From the NCBI GenBank assembly GCA_045601245.1, contig JAZRZH010000057.1, forward strand, positions 1 through 17,061: 17,061 bases of DNA, in the 5' to 3' direction. The DNA is from Cacconaster sp045601245. GTDB taxonomy: Bacteria; Bacteroidota; Bacteroidia; Bacteroidales; UBA932. Below, one piece after another: positions 1-7,372 of the stretch (positions within the stretch are counted from its first letter, which is position 1; each line of letters starts with the position of its first letter). Made by a program: the position numbers and the translations under genes. The notes beneath the pieces are model-generated. The model was given only the letters and a program-made list of their open reading frames with translations. It did not search any database and was not told the DNA's origin.

Positions 1-1058
1 GTGCGGTGTGCGAGATGCCTGGTGAGAGGGGAGATGCCGAACAGCGGCGAATAGGTCCTGACCTTGACGGTCCTGCCGTCCGGACAGAATTCCAGGATGC
101 GCAGCCAGCCGTCGCCGCCGTTGCCTTCCCAGCCTCCGCCGAGGGTCTGCACGTTGAACATCATCTGATGCACGTCGCGTCCGGCCGCGTTCTTGTCGCA
201 GCGGTAAGCCGTGCTCTGGATGTAGTCGTCCTCCACATTGCCGGTGCCGCCCGGCACGCCGGTGTGGCCGCAGATGGCCAGCACGATGTTGGATGCGGGC
301 TTTAGCAGCTTGTCCCAGACGCCCTGACCCCAGTTGCGTGGGGAGATGGCGTATTTCTCGTTGTCGGTATATGCCGCCGTCTTCTGGCGCAGCAGGGAAT
401 GAGTGAGGAAGATTACCTTGTAGTCCTTGTATTTCCTGTCATTGCAGAGATTCAGCGCCCATTCGAGGACTTCGTCGCGAGGCGCGAATTCGGAGCAGAT
501 GACCAGCATCCCGCCCCAATGTCCGTCATTGAATTCGAATGCCGCGTTTTCCATGGTCATTGCGCCATCCCTGCCGGGGAATGAACTGACGAGGATGTCC
601 CTCCAGCAGCTGTTGCGCTCGAACGGGAAATACTCCGGGTAGTGGGTGTGCCCGTTCTCGGAGTGCTTGTAGCCGTACTCGTGGTTGCCGGGGCAGATGA
701 TGTAAGGCACCTTGTTGTCCAGCCTCTCGAAGCAGTGGGAAGCCCAGCCGTACATCTCGCGGCTGGTCTGGTTGAGCATCCTGCGGTTGAGGGCGAGGTT
801 CTCGTTCTGCTCTACGAGGTCGCCTGTGCAGAGCACGGCCTTGATCTTCAGCTGCTCCAGGTTGTCCGCTATCCAGGCGGTGCAGAGTTCGAAGATCGGC
901 TGGTTGATGTCGTATTTGGTGTATGCCTGAGGGTCTCCGAGGAGTATCATCGAGAAGGATTCGGGATTTTCCAGTTGCTGCCTGTCGGCGCGGTTCTGTG
1001 CGCCGGCCGCCGCGGATACCACCATGGCGGCCAGTAGGATGAGTGCCAGTTTTTTCAT
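1..1058 (-). CDS. Calcineurin-like metallophosphoesterase, exported, 3' end outside the window
   Basis: Seen: an open frame of 352 codons from an ATG at 1058 running off the left edge. Residues 1-21 form a signal peptide (KK start, hydrophobic core, A-Q cleavage region), so the enzyme probably works in the periplasm. Metallophosphoesterase motifs appear in order: GDPQ at 41-44, GDLVEQN at 79-85, GNHE at 124-127, a THS motif with its His at 220, and GH at 264-265. These supply the two-metal site that hydrolyses phosphate mono- or diesters. The first motif is D-P-Q rather than the usual D-x-H; from memory this occurs in the CPPED1-like branch of the family. A TAAATTTG promoter box lies 8 nt upstream of the ATG. 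The substrate cannot be told. The C-terminus is missing, so full length is unknown. Family assignment is secure, specific function is not. Confidence 0.88.
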   Translation of the reverse strand, partial: MKKLALILLAAMVVSAAAGAQNRADRQQLENPESFSMILLGDPQAYTKYDINQPIFELCTAWIADNLEQLKIKAVLCTGDLVEQNENLALNRRMLNQTSREMYGWASHCFERLDNKVPYIICPGNHEYGYKHSENGHTHYPEYFPFERNSCWRDILVSSFPGRDGAMTMENAAFEFNDGHWGGMLVICSEFAPRDEVLEWALNLCNDRKYKDYKVIFLTHSLLRQKTAAYTDNEKYAISPRNWGQGVWDKLLKPASNIVLAICGHTGVPGGTGNVEDDYIQSTAYRCDKNAAGRDVHQMMFNVQTLGGGWEGNGGDGWLRILEFCPDGRTVKVRTYSPLFGISPLTRHLAHR

Positions 1059-1066
1059 ATCGATGA

Positions 1067-1074
1067 CAAATTTA
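1067..1074 (-). promoter_or_regulatory. Promoter -7 box of the phosphoesterase gene
   Basis: TAAATTTG on the minus strand matches the Bacteroidota -7 consensus TAnnTTTG. It ends 8 nt before the ATG at 1058, which implies a very short 5' leader. No convincing -33 box was found. Confidence 0.5.
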
Positions 1075-1346
1075 GATAATTTTTTTGTGGATAATATCAT
1101 CGGTATCCTGCTCTCGCAAATCGTCTTCGCCTCCAACCGCTCCCGTCTGCTATGCCCGCTTTTGGATGTGGCCGCACATGCACGGACTGCAGTCTTTCAA
1201 AAATAACACGCCGATGGAGCGGAGTCATCTGCAGTATTGTCGAGGATATGACTTCTGAGGCCCTGGCGGGCGTGACGGAGTTCTGCTCCGCGGCTGCGGA
1301 TACTTCCGCACGATTTCGGGGAAAGACATTCCTGAAAGGCTCATTA

Positions 1347-3272
1347 TCAGCGTAGATAATATTTTTTCAGGGGATTGTAGCCGAGAGCCTGCATCAAACT
1401 GTCCCAATCCGACGGCAATTCTATCTTTATCGATGCGTATCCTCCGCCGGGCATTGTCTGAACCTTGTTGCGGGCGTTGTCTCCCGTGATGATGAAGGCC
1501 GTCATCCCGCGCCTCATTGTGGGTACGGTCTTCATCTCGGCGGCTTCCGAATCATACCAGGCGGGAACCTTGGTGATGGCAGCTTCCTCCACCTTTGCGA
1601 TATGGGCGGAGTACTGCATAAGGTTGTGATCCCCGCCGTCCTTGCGGCTTCCGGGGTTGGCATAGTAGTTGGCGAAGGCCCTCTCCTTGAGGGGGCGGCG
1701 GGATGCGGAGATGAGGATGTGTTCGAGCGCCTCGGGAGATTTGAACTTCTGCGCAAGTATGGCTGCTACCGGCTCGGTCATAAGTATGGTCCTGAATGTA
1801 TATTGCTTTCCGCTTCCGAGGGCGAACTGGCAGCGCTCTGAGATGTCCCAAGCCAGGAGCTGCATCACCTTCACGGGGTCGGTGGAGGATGGGACCATAT
1901 TGTTGCCCCAGAGCAGGGTGGAGCCGAGGGTCACCACGCTCTCGTTTCCCCCGAATCCCTTGCGCACGTGGTAGGGTTTCCATCCCACACGCAGGCAGGC
2001 CTCCTCATCTTCCACGAGGCACCAGGGCATAGGGTAGCCGAAAGTGCCCATCCTGTCCTGCTTCACATAATAGCCGCAGAGGTTCATAAGGGCCAGATTG
2101 AGGAAACGGCCGATTGCCACGTTCGCATCTTCGTTTATCTGCCCCTGTCCGCAGTCTATGCCCAGCTGGCGGGCGACGGGGCCGTTGAGCCAGCAGTAGG
2201 GGGCCCAGGCGTGCGTGCTGGCGAGGGTGCGGCGGAAGTTGCCGTCTCCCATTCCCCTGGTCATAGCAATAAGGATAGGCATATATTCGGGTTTGCATCC
2301 CGCCATTACGGCGTTCACAGCCACGTGCCACGCGGTGGTGTTGCGGTGGGCGATGGGAAGCACCGCCACAGTTTCGTCATATTTGTAAGGGGTGTATTTC
2401 AGATATTCGCTTACCTTCTCGAAGGTCGGGGGCACTATGGGGAGACCGTCGGTCCAGTTCTGCTTCTTGAAATATTCGTTGATTTCGTCAAGCGTGCCGT
2501 AGAATACATCGTCGCGGATGTCGCCCGTGAGTTTGAAGGCCGTCGCCTCTTCTTCCGGTGTGATGGGGCTGGTGAGGGCCTTGACTATCTGCGGCCAGAG
2601 GATTTCTCTTGTATTCTTGATCAAGGTCTCCTCGGAGTCGGCTGCGAAGGCTCCCGGATATTCTGCCACACGCATCACTGGTACGCCGTTGTTGCGGGCC
2701 GTGTAGCGGGCCTGGTCACTGAAACCGGGACCGGCAATCATTACGGAGGGTATGCCGAGATATTCGGCGGTGATGCAGGAGCCGGTTTCCTTGGGGGTGC
2801 AGAGTCCACATCCTCCGTTGCCAGATATCACTGCATCAACTCCCATATCCTGGAGTTTTTTCTTGAACTCCTCGTTCTGCCGGCGGGTTACGCCTGGTGC
2901 GGGATAAGGTCCGGAGATGCCGATTTCGTCCAGAAGTATGACTCTCGCCTTGGGATAATTCTCCTTGATGAGACGCTTGATTTCGGGGTGCGAGATATGG
3001 GCCATAAAGCTGACACCCACCACTGCTATAGTCTTGCCTTCCAGAGTGTTGAGACGCGGGACCTGCTTTATCATAGCCACATCGGAGCGGCCCACGGGGG
3101 ATACCACAGCATAGCCCGGAGCAGATGCTGCAGCGGTTTTTACGGTTTCGGTCTTCTTGTATTCTTCGCAGCAGGTTTCATCGCACACAATGCGTTTCTC
3201 CTCCGTATTGTTCTGCGCCTCCGCCTGAATGCAGACGGCGAGTGTAAGCAGTAAAGCAAGCGTTCTTTTCAT
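1347..3272 (-). CDS. Exported UGSC-like / TDGLPIVPPT two-domain protein of unknown function
   Basis: 641 residues from an ATG at 3272. Residues 1-20 are a signal peptide ending in AEAQ, so the mature protein is predicted to be periplasmic or outer. A Cys-rich stretch follows (C30, C34, C35). Residues about 72-185 resemble the UGSC family: a PRLNTLEGKT opening, then SGNGGCGLCT at 150-159 aligned with the family's G-D-U-G-S-C-T motif, then YLGIPSV. C155 stands where selenocysteine is found and C158 matches the conserved Cys, so a thiol redox role is possible. From about residue 258 a second domain begins, with TDGLPIVPPT at 274-283, NGPVARQLGI at 363-372 and IGR at 387-389. I recall this domain beside UGSC genes, but its function is unknown to me. 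Both parts are fused here. Upstream is an element shared with the divergent FAD oxidoreductase. Gene reality is certain; function is inference. Confidence 0.85.
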   Translation of the reverse strand: MKRTLALLLTLAVCIQAEAQNNTEEKRIVCDETCCEEYKKTETVKTAAASAPGYAVVSPVGRSDVAMIKQVPRLNTLEGKTIAVVGVSFMAHISHPEIKRLIKENYPKARVILLDEIGISGPYPAPGVTRRQNEEFKKKLQDMGVDAVISGNGGCGLCTPKETGSCITAEYLGIPSVMIAGPGFSDQARYTARNNGVPVMRVAEYPGAFAADSEETLIKNTREILWPQIVKALTSPITPEEEATAFKLTGDIRDDVFYGTLDEINEYFKKQNWTDGLPIVPPTFEKVSEYLKYTPYKYDETVAVLPIAHRNTTAWHVAVNAVMAGCKPEYMPILIAMTRGMGDGNFRRTLASTHAWAPYCWLNGPVARQLGIDCGQGQINEDANVAIGRFLNLALMNLCGYYVKQDRMGTFGYPMPWCLVEDEEACLRVGWKPYHVRKGFGGNESVVTLGSTLLWGNNMVPSSTDPVKVMQLLAWDISERCQFALGSGKQYTFRTILMTEPVAAILAQKFKSPEALEHILISASRRPLKERAFANYYANPGSRKDGGDHNLMQYSAHIAKVEEAAITKVPAWYDSEAAEMKTVPTMRRGMTAFIITGDNARNKVQTMPGGGYASIKIELPSDWDSLMQALGYNPLKKYYLR

Positions 3273-3287
3273 TTTGGATGTGTCTTA

Positions 3288-3321
3288 TGATATTAAGACA
3301 GTGAAAGGCGGGGAATCTTAA
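3288..3321 (-). promoter_or_regulatory. Shared upstream element TTAAGA-N14-CTGTCTTAATATCA, copy 1
   Basis: Read on the minus strand, TTAAGA (3321-3316), 14 non-conserved bases and CTGTCTTAATATCA (3301-3288) precede the ATG at 3272 by 15 nt. The same 20 bases with the same 14-nt gap lie in front of the FAD oxidoreductase gene at 7516-7549. TTAAGA and the internal TCTTAA are inverted repeats separated by 17 nt. That spacing fits either a -35/-10-like pair for an alternative sigma factor or an operator. No standard TAnnTTTG box is seen here. Confidence 0.6.
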
Positions 3322-3775
3322 CGTAAGCAACCGAATGGTTTTTGTCCGCAAACCCATTGTCAGAGAGTGTTCGCGAGTCACTCGCGTCCGCGCAACTTTT
3401 GAAGCTGCATCGGGGAATTTATGGCTCAAACTCCCCCGAAATGACAATCTTGATAACGGGGTGAACAATCCAGAAAATTCCCCCGCCAAACAAAGTCAAC
3501 GGCTTCGAAAGAACTTAATCAGGTATGGAATGACAAAGCTTACGCTTAACACAAAAATCGGCAATCAGATACAGAATCTATGTTGCCGAAGGTAAACGAG
3601 TCTTGTTATCATTCCAAGTTATTCAGCATTTTTTGAGTTTCTTTGACACGATATGATTGTCCGGTCATATTAAGTAGCCTGGCCTTATGACTAGACGGTC
3701 AACGAGAGCCGAACACAAGACTTTATTCTTGATAACCTCCTCCCATCTTGTGAACGGGAGGGTTGTCGTTACTAT
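3322..3775. other. Gene-free stretch with inverted repeats
   Basis: About 450 bases without a credible gene. Small symmetric elements are visible: a perfect palindrome CGCGAGT-C-ACTCGCG at 3372-3386; CGGCAA...TTGCCG at 3559-3588 with an inner AGAT/ATCT pair; and GTCAT...ATGAC around 3664-3691. Open frames here look unlike protein in composition. It may be eroded DNA at the edge of the inserted island. Confidence 0.4.
3737..3768 (-). other. Imperfect hairpin downstream of the amidase fragment
   Basis: On the minus strand an AACCCTCCC-type arm and a GGGAGGAGGTT-type arm flank a loop of about 11 nt just past the stop of the amidase fragment. There is no clear T run after it, so it is only a weak terminator candidate. 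Confidence 0.25.
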
Positions 3776-4087
3776 TTACAACTGTCGTATCTTCTGCCCC
3801 GCCAGATGCTTTCGCGCGGCTTCATACAGATCTGCGGCGAGAAGATCCGAGCGAGTGATTCCCGGAGTGGTGTATGCGCTCCAGCCTGATGCTGTGTGCC
3901 ACTTGCCATCGGAGCCAGATGCATCGACGTGAATCGAGACAAGAATGACGTTTGCCGTGCCGGCTTCATCACAGATGGCGTTCACCCTTCGACAGCGTTC
4001 CTGCAATGGGATATCCTCTATTTCAGGAACAAGGAGCCGGGCATCGTAGCCGCAATCGGAAAGTAATTTAGAGATGGTTCCGGTCAT
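3776..4087 (-). pseudogene. Truncated N-acetylmuramoyl-L-alanine amidase (Amidase_3-like) fragment
   Basis: An ATG-to-stop frame of 103 residues resembling the middle of a Bacteroidota zinc amidase that cleaves the lactyl-amide bond of peptidoglycan. Landmarks are GYDARLLVPE, the ERCRRVNAIC helix, the SIHVDA segment with a metal-binding His, and the GWSAYTT stretch. The N-terminal domain with the first metal ligands (the D-x-G-H-G region) and the C-terminal part with the catalytic Glu are both missing. The frame stops after KIRQL, where intact relatives carry on. It is therefore probably inactive debris. Its 5' end coincides with an abrupt shift to very AT-rich DNA at about 4088, which looks like a recombination junction. 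Such amidases are common in Bacteroidota mobile elements and prophage-like regions. Confidence 0.65.
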
Positions 4088-4663
4088 GGAATCATTATAT
4101 AGATTTCAACAGAATAATATAATATCAAAGGAAGAGTTTTCTATAGCGAAGGAATTTCTGATGATAAAATATGACACAAATAAGCCTATTTCTTTATATG
4201 TAGATAAGTATGTAAACGCTATTCCTATTCTTCGTGAGGGTTAAAAAAACATATAATCAATGATTGTTTCTATCATTATGCTGTGGAGCAAACTGTTCAG
4301 ATGAAAAGGGATATATTTCTATCTAAATTACTTCTTGCAAGAATTATATCCCCTGATGATTATAAAAAAGGCAATAGATCAAGACGCATTAGTCTTATAT
4401 TGCAAAATAGACAATTTCTCATTAGTAGTTCCCCATCTGTTATTGCCATAGAACTGGCACTTAATTATGGATATACAACAGTTGAATCTATTATTTCCAC
4501 GTTTAGAGAAACCATTACTATGGAAAAGGAACAACGGCATATAATAATCCATAAAGGTTTTGATTTTTTAGGAGTGGTAATGCCAAGGGTAACAATTAGA
4601 GATGAAAACAATAAGAAGTATTGTTATAAAGATTTTCTACATAAGTTAAAAACTGAGAAATGA
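4086..4663 (+). pseudogene. AT-rich gene of unknown function, split by one frameshift
   Basis: Two open frames fit together. The first runs from ATG 4086 to TAA 4244 (52 residues). The second is open from 4238 to the TGA at 4661-4663 and by itself could start at GTG 4283 or ATG 4301. A single -1 shift between 4238 and 4241 gives one continuous product of about 192 residues. Base composition is strikingly AT-rich compared with all neighbours, which argues for recent transfer. The product is basic and helical-looking. The segment from about 4430 to 4510 (IAIELALNYGY...F) has a faint AraC-type helix-turn-helix feel, too weak for a call. No signal peptide or membrane segment is seen. It converges with the methyltransferase gene, ending 22 nt from it. 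I do not recognise the family; the frameshift may be decay or a sequencing error. Confidence 0.5.
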
Positions 4664-4685
4664 ATAGCATCATTTTATGGGACAT

Positions 4686-6275
4686 TCAGAACCCGAAACT
4701 CAACTGCACCCCTGCCTGCTGAGTCCTGCCGTTCTTCTTTCTCGGCTGCCTGACGATGTCTTTCATCACAGCATTGATGCCATCCACATCAGACTGCCTG
4801 TATGCATCAAGCATTCTGGAGGACAGTTCTTCACCGATGCTCTTGACATCCGGCATCACGAGCTTGCGCAGATACTGGCTCTGCCATCTCGGGTAGCCGC
4901 CGTTCATACAGTTGGTGATGCTGAGTAGCTGGTTCCTCACGAAGTCGGACATTAGCATTGCGCTGAGAAGTTGTAACTGCTCCAACGAGCCTCCAGCGAT
5001 ATAATAGATGTTGTGCTGCGGGTAGAACTTGCCGGGATCGACAAAAATCATAGTGTTCCCTGAAATATCAGGGAGCAGAATCTTCGGGACGTCCTTAATT
5101 CCCGGAACAATCCTGTCTATGGTCTTGTACCAACGGGTGGGATGTTTCTTTGCTACGTGCCTGTTCTGAAGCTGTTCACGGTTTTCCACCAGATATGCGG
5201 CGGCCTTAGGGTATTGCGACAGGTCGATAAGGTCTCCGTTGGGTTTGTAGGGATTGAGAAGGTATTTTCCGGACCAGTGAATGCTGTTGCCGGAAATGTC
5301 CCTGGCATTGAGCGCAGGAAGCAGCAGTTCGTTCTCTACTAACGTAGGGAGTTCCTTGGAGATGAAGACTGCGTCGGCTCCTGTGGCCACACCGATACCG
5401 ACAATGAAGCCCATATCCTCGATGGTGAGCAGGGTGTCGTCATCAATGCGGTTGAAGATGCCGCTCCAGTCAGATGATGTCGGCGCCGGCAATGATGCGT
5501 AAGACAAATTGTCGAGACTCCGGACAGTATCAATTTCAGCATACCTGAAAGTCTGCCCTGGAGCATTCCGAGATATGAGAGTTATCGCAGGGTAAGCCAA
5601 AACATCATCCTGAAAGGCATCCTTTGCCTTTTCGAGTGAAATGATGCTCTCAAGATTGAATGATGATGCGACAAGTCTGCGAAGTTTCTTGCCGTATTCA
5701 TTTTTAAGCCAACGATTGGCGCAGATGAAGCAATGTCTGCCGCCTTCGTTCAGATGCATCAGGGTCTTCTCAAAAAAAAGGACATAGAGGTCTGCCCTGT
5801 AATGAAAAGTCTTGAACAGGGACTTGTAGGTCTGCAATTTACTTTCGGGAATCTGCTCGTAACGAATGTACGGAGGGTTGCCGACTATGCAGTCAAAGAG
5901 CGGCAAATCAGCCCTCAGAAAGTCTGCGCAGATGATATGGGCGTCATCTGATATTGAGAACCCTTCGGCATATAAGCGTGACCGGCATTTGTCGAGTTTA
6001 TCGGAGTCTATGTCATATGCATGGACATTGCGCTCAAAGGCAGCGCGGAAGTCAAAACCGAATGCTGCTGCCGACTGCGACAGGCGGCGGGCTATCTCGA
6101 TGAGAAATTCCCCTTCTCCGCAGGATGGCTCAAGAATGCTTGTGAGGGACAAATCCTTGTCGGCGGTATATCCGATTGAGTCAAGCATATACGACACGAC
6201 AAGCGGCGATGTAAAGACATCACCGTGACGCTGTCCGCAGCTTCTCAATCCGTATATGCCCGCATCAGAACTCAT
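4686..6275 (-). CDS. Type II restriction-modification N6-adenine DNA methyltransferase (PaeR7I/XhoI type)
   Basis: 529 residues from ATG 6275; a TTG two codons earlier is less likely. The product would methylate adenine in the target of the partner endonuclease and so protect the chromosome. Motifs seen: RHGDVFTSP near residues 16-24 (motif X-like), the S-adenosylmethionine loop LEPSCGEGEFL at 48-58 (motif I), an acidic residue in AYDIDSD at 87-92, and catalytic NPPY at 133-136 (motif IV). The order X-I-IV with a long C-terminal recognition part is that of gamma-class (Eco57I/TaqI-like) enzymes. Length is close to that I recall for M.PaeR7I (about 530 residues). The gene overlaps the endonuclease gene by 11 nt (ATG inside, TGA shared region), so the two are co-transcribed and translation is probably coupled. 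No internal promoter box was found. Exact specificity is inferred from the neighbour. Confidence 0.88.
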   Translation of the reverse strand: MSSDAGIYGLRSCGQRHGDVFTSPLVVSYMLDSIGYTADKDLSLTSILEPSCGEGEFLIEIARRLSQSAAAFGFDFRAAFERNVHAYDIDSDKLDKCRSRLYAEGFSISDDAHIICADFLRADLPLFDCIVGNPPYIRYEQIPESKLQTYKSLFKTFHYRADLYVLFFEKTLMHLNEGGRHCFICANRWLKNEYGKKLRRLVASSFNLESIISLEKAKDAFQDDVLAYPAITLISRNAPGQTFRYAEIDTVRSLDNLSYASLPAPTSSDWSGIFNRIDDDTLLTIEDMGFIVGIGVATGADAVFISKELPTLVENELLLPALNARDISGNSIHWSGKYLLNPYKPNGDLIDLSQYPKAAAYLVENREQLQNRHVAKKHPTRWYKTIDRIVPGIKDVPKILLPDISGNTMIFVDPGKFYPQHNIYYIAGGSLEQLQLLSAMLMSDFVRNQLLSITNCMNGGYPRWQSQYLRKLVMPDVKSIGEELSSRMLDAYRQSDVDGINAVMKDIVRQPRKKNGRTQQAGVQLSFGF

Positions 6276-6963
6276 CTGCAATGCCGGTAAGATAACCCCT
6301 GAGGGAGTTGATGAATACTTCTATGGATGTGTCATCGGACATCTTTGCATAATGCCCGGGGCCTTTCGTGCAGACAAGGGCTGCTGCGGAGTAATGTCTT
6401 TCGAGGACAAGTTTCTGGCACAGGTTCCTGTATCTGTCGAGGTATGAGGCGGAATTGAATTCCGGTCGAACAGGGAAGAAAGGTTCATAATTCTTTACGG
6501 GTGAGGTTGAGACATCATCCTGTCCCACTACGGTAAGATACCCGATCCACGGGGCCTGCTGGTCAGGGAACTGTTTTTCGCGGAATGCAGTCCAAAGGTC
6601 AACGGCGGAGCCGACGGCTTCTTCCGTGCGGTTGTTGAAATTGTTGCCGTATGAGCCAGCCTGTGACTTGAGTTCTATGGCAACGGCAAGTTTATTCTTA
6701 GGCGTGACAATGAGAAAATCCCAGTCTTTGGATGAACGGAAATACCCCGGAAGATAGGCCTGACTTACATAGATGCATTCTTCAGGAACTCCTTGCTGGA
6801 TTGCGATGTCTTTCAACAGGGAGATGAATCCGTCAAGCTGCTTACCAGCGGTTACTGCGCCACGGTTGGAACTGTCTCCGCTGGAGGAAAGCTGCTTTTG
6901 CTTCGTTTCCCAGAATGCGGAAACGGCTTCATTTATACGGTTATGCTGTTCAGCCTTGTTCAT
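6265..6963 (-). CDS. Type II restriction endonuclease, XhoI/PaeR7I family
   Basis: 232 residues from ATG 6963. A TTG at 6984 would add 7 residues but lies inside the promoter box, so ATG is preferred. Family hallmarks are the RGAVTAGKQLDGF segment at 34-46, KDWDFLIV at 79-86, AIELKSQAGS at 95-104 and GNNFNNRTEEAVGSAVD at 106-122. D82, E97 and K99 form the PD-(D/E)xK nuclease site. The last block is, as I remember it, nearly invariant between PaeR7I and XhoI, which both cut CTCGAG, so that target is predicted. Length is slightly below the roughly 245 residues I recall for those enzymes. It is the first gene of the pair, before its methyltransferase, and no controller (C) protein gene is visible. 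Family is very secure; the exact site is inference. Confidence 0.9.
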   Translation of the reverse strand: MNKAEQHNRINEAVSAFWETKQKQLSSSGDSSNRGAVTAGKQLDGFISLLKDIAIQQGVPEECIYVSQAYLPGYFRSSKDWDFLIVTPKNKLAVAIELKSQAGSYGNNFNNRTEEAVGSAVDLWTAFREKQFPDQQAPWIGYLTVVGQDDVSTSPVKNYEPFFPVRPEFNSASYLDRYRNLCQKLVLERHYSAAALVCTKGPGHYAKMSDDTSIEVFINSLRGYLTGIADEF

Positions 6964-6981
6964 TTCAAAACGTGTCTTTTG

Positions 6982-6989
6982 CAAATTTA
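6982..6989 (-). promoter_or_regulatory. Promoter -7 box of the restriction-modification operon
   Basis: TAAATTTG on the minus strand, 18 nt before ATG 6963 and overlapping the alternative TTG start. It therefore decides the start codon of the endonuclease. The surrounding ATCTAAATTTG is the same as at 1067-1077. A TTTG lies 12 nt upstream, too close for the usual -33 position. Confidence 0.5.
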
Positions 6990-6997
6990 GATAAAAT

Positions 6998-7274
6998 ATG
7001 ACAAATTATAAACAATTACAAATATCTTGTGTCGCGTCACCTCATCATCGCGCTCCGGTCCTGCGGGAGGTCTTCCCCTGCCTGCTTCCAGAATGTCAGC
7101 AGCCGCAGCGGTACCGCGTAGTGCTGAAGATCCAGCTTACAGAGCCCGGAAGAGGTCGGTTGGCCCGTTCCCGGCCCTTCATACCAAGTGCATTGCCGAT
7201 ATCTGCTCATCGATACTCTGACCGGGTACCGGAATATCTACAAGATGACATCGTTTCTGATGGAGGTGGAGTGA
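6998..7274 (+). pseudogene. Eroded gene tail of unknown family, one frameshift
   Basis: Two frames read as one protein if a +1 shift is allowed near 7188. The first (from 6998) contains YRVVLKIQLTEPGRG and RPFIPS. The second, from 7188 to the TGA at 7272-7274, reads CRYLLIDTLTGYRNIY and then KMTSFLMEVE. The residue pattern is protein-like in each, and a strong terminator follows the stop by 3 nt, as expected for a real gene end. The 5' end is lost or runs into the divergent restriction-modification promoter. I recognise no family with certainty. It is probably non-functional. Confidence 0.4.
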
Positions 7275-7277
7275 AGT

Positions 7278-7303
7278 TCATCCGTTTGGACGGATGATTT
7301 TTT
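7278..7303 (+). terminator. Rho-independent terminator
   Basis: Perfect 8-bp stem TCATCCGT / ACGGATGA with a TTGG loop, followed by six T residues. It lies 3 nt after the stop of the eroded plus-strand gene. Confidence 0.75.
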
Positions 7304-7372
7304 CGTACAGACGCAAAAGAGGCTGTATAAACGGAGCTTTTTCAACCGGGCGTCAGCAATATCGGTTACTGT

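Noticed and set aside
1295..1310. Hairpin TGCGGA-TACT-TCCGCA as terminator of the UGSC-like gene
   Set aside because: The stem is perfect but only 6 bp, with no T run on the minus strand.
1968..3254. A 428-residue plus-strand open frame
   Set aside because: It lies fully opposite the 641-residue gene, whose signal peptide and motifs are convincing. The antisense translation has no recognisable motifs and is a by-product of GC-rich codons.
3372..3588. CRISPR-like repeats in the 3.3-3.7 kb spacer
   Set aside because: The palindromic elements are all different and not regularly spaced; no repeated unit of 25-40 bases exists.
4235..4248. Programmed -1 frameshift signal in the AT-rich gene
   Set aside because: The A7 run is suggestive, but the codons before the stop (GAG GGT TAA) do not form a proper X-XXY-YYZ slippery heptamer, so decay or a read error is simpler.
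4430..4520. AraC-type helix-turn-helix in the AT-rich gene
   Set aside because: Only a faint match around IAIELALNYGY; the other conserved AraC positions are missing, so no family was assigned.
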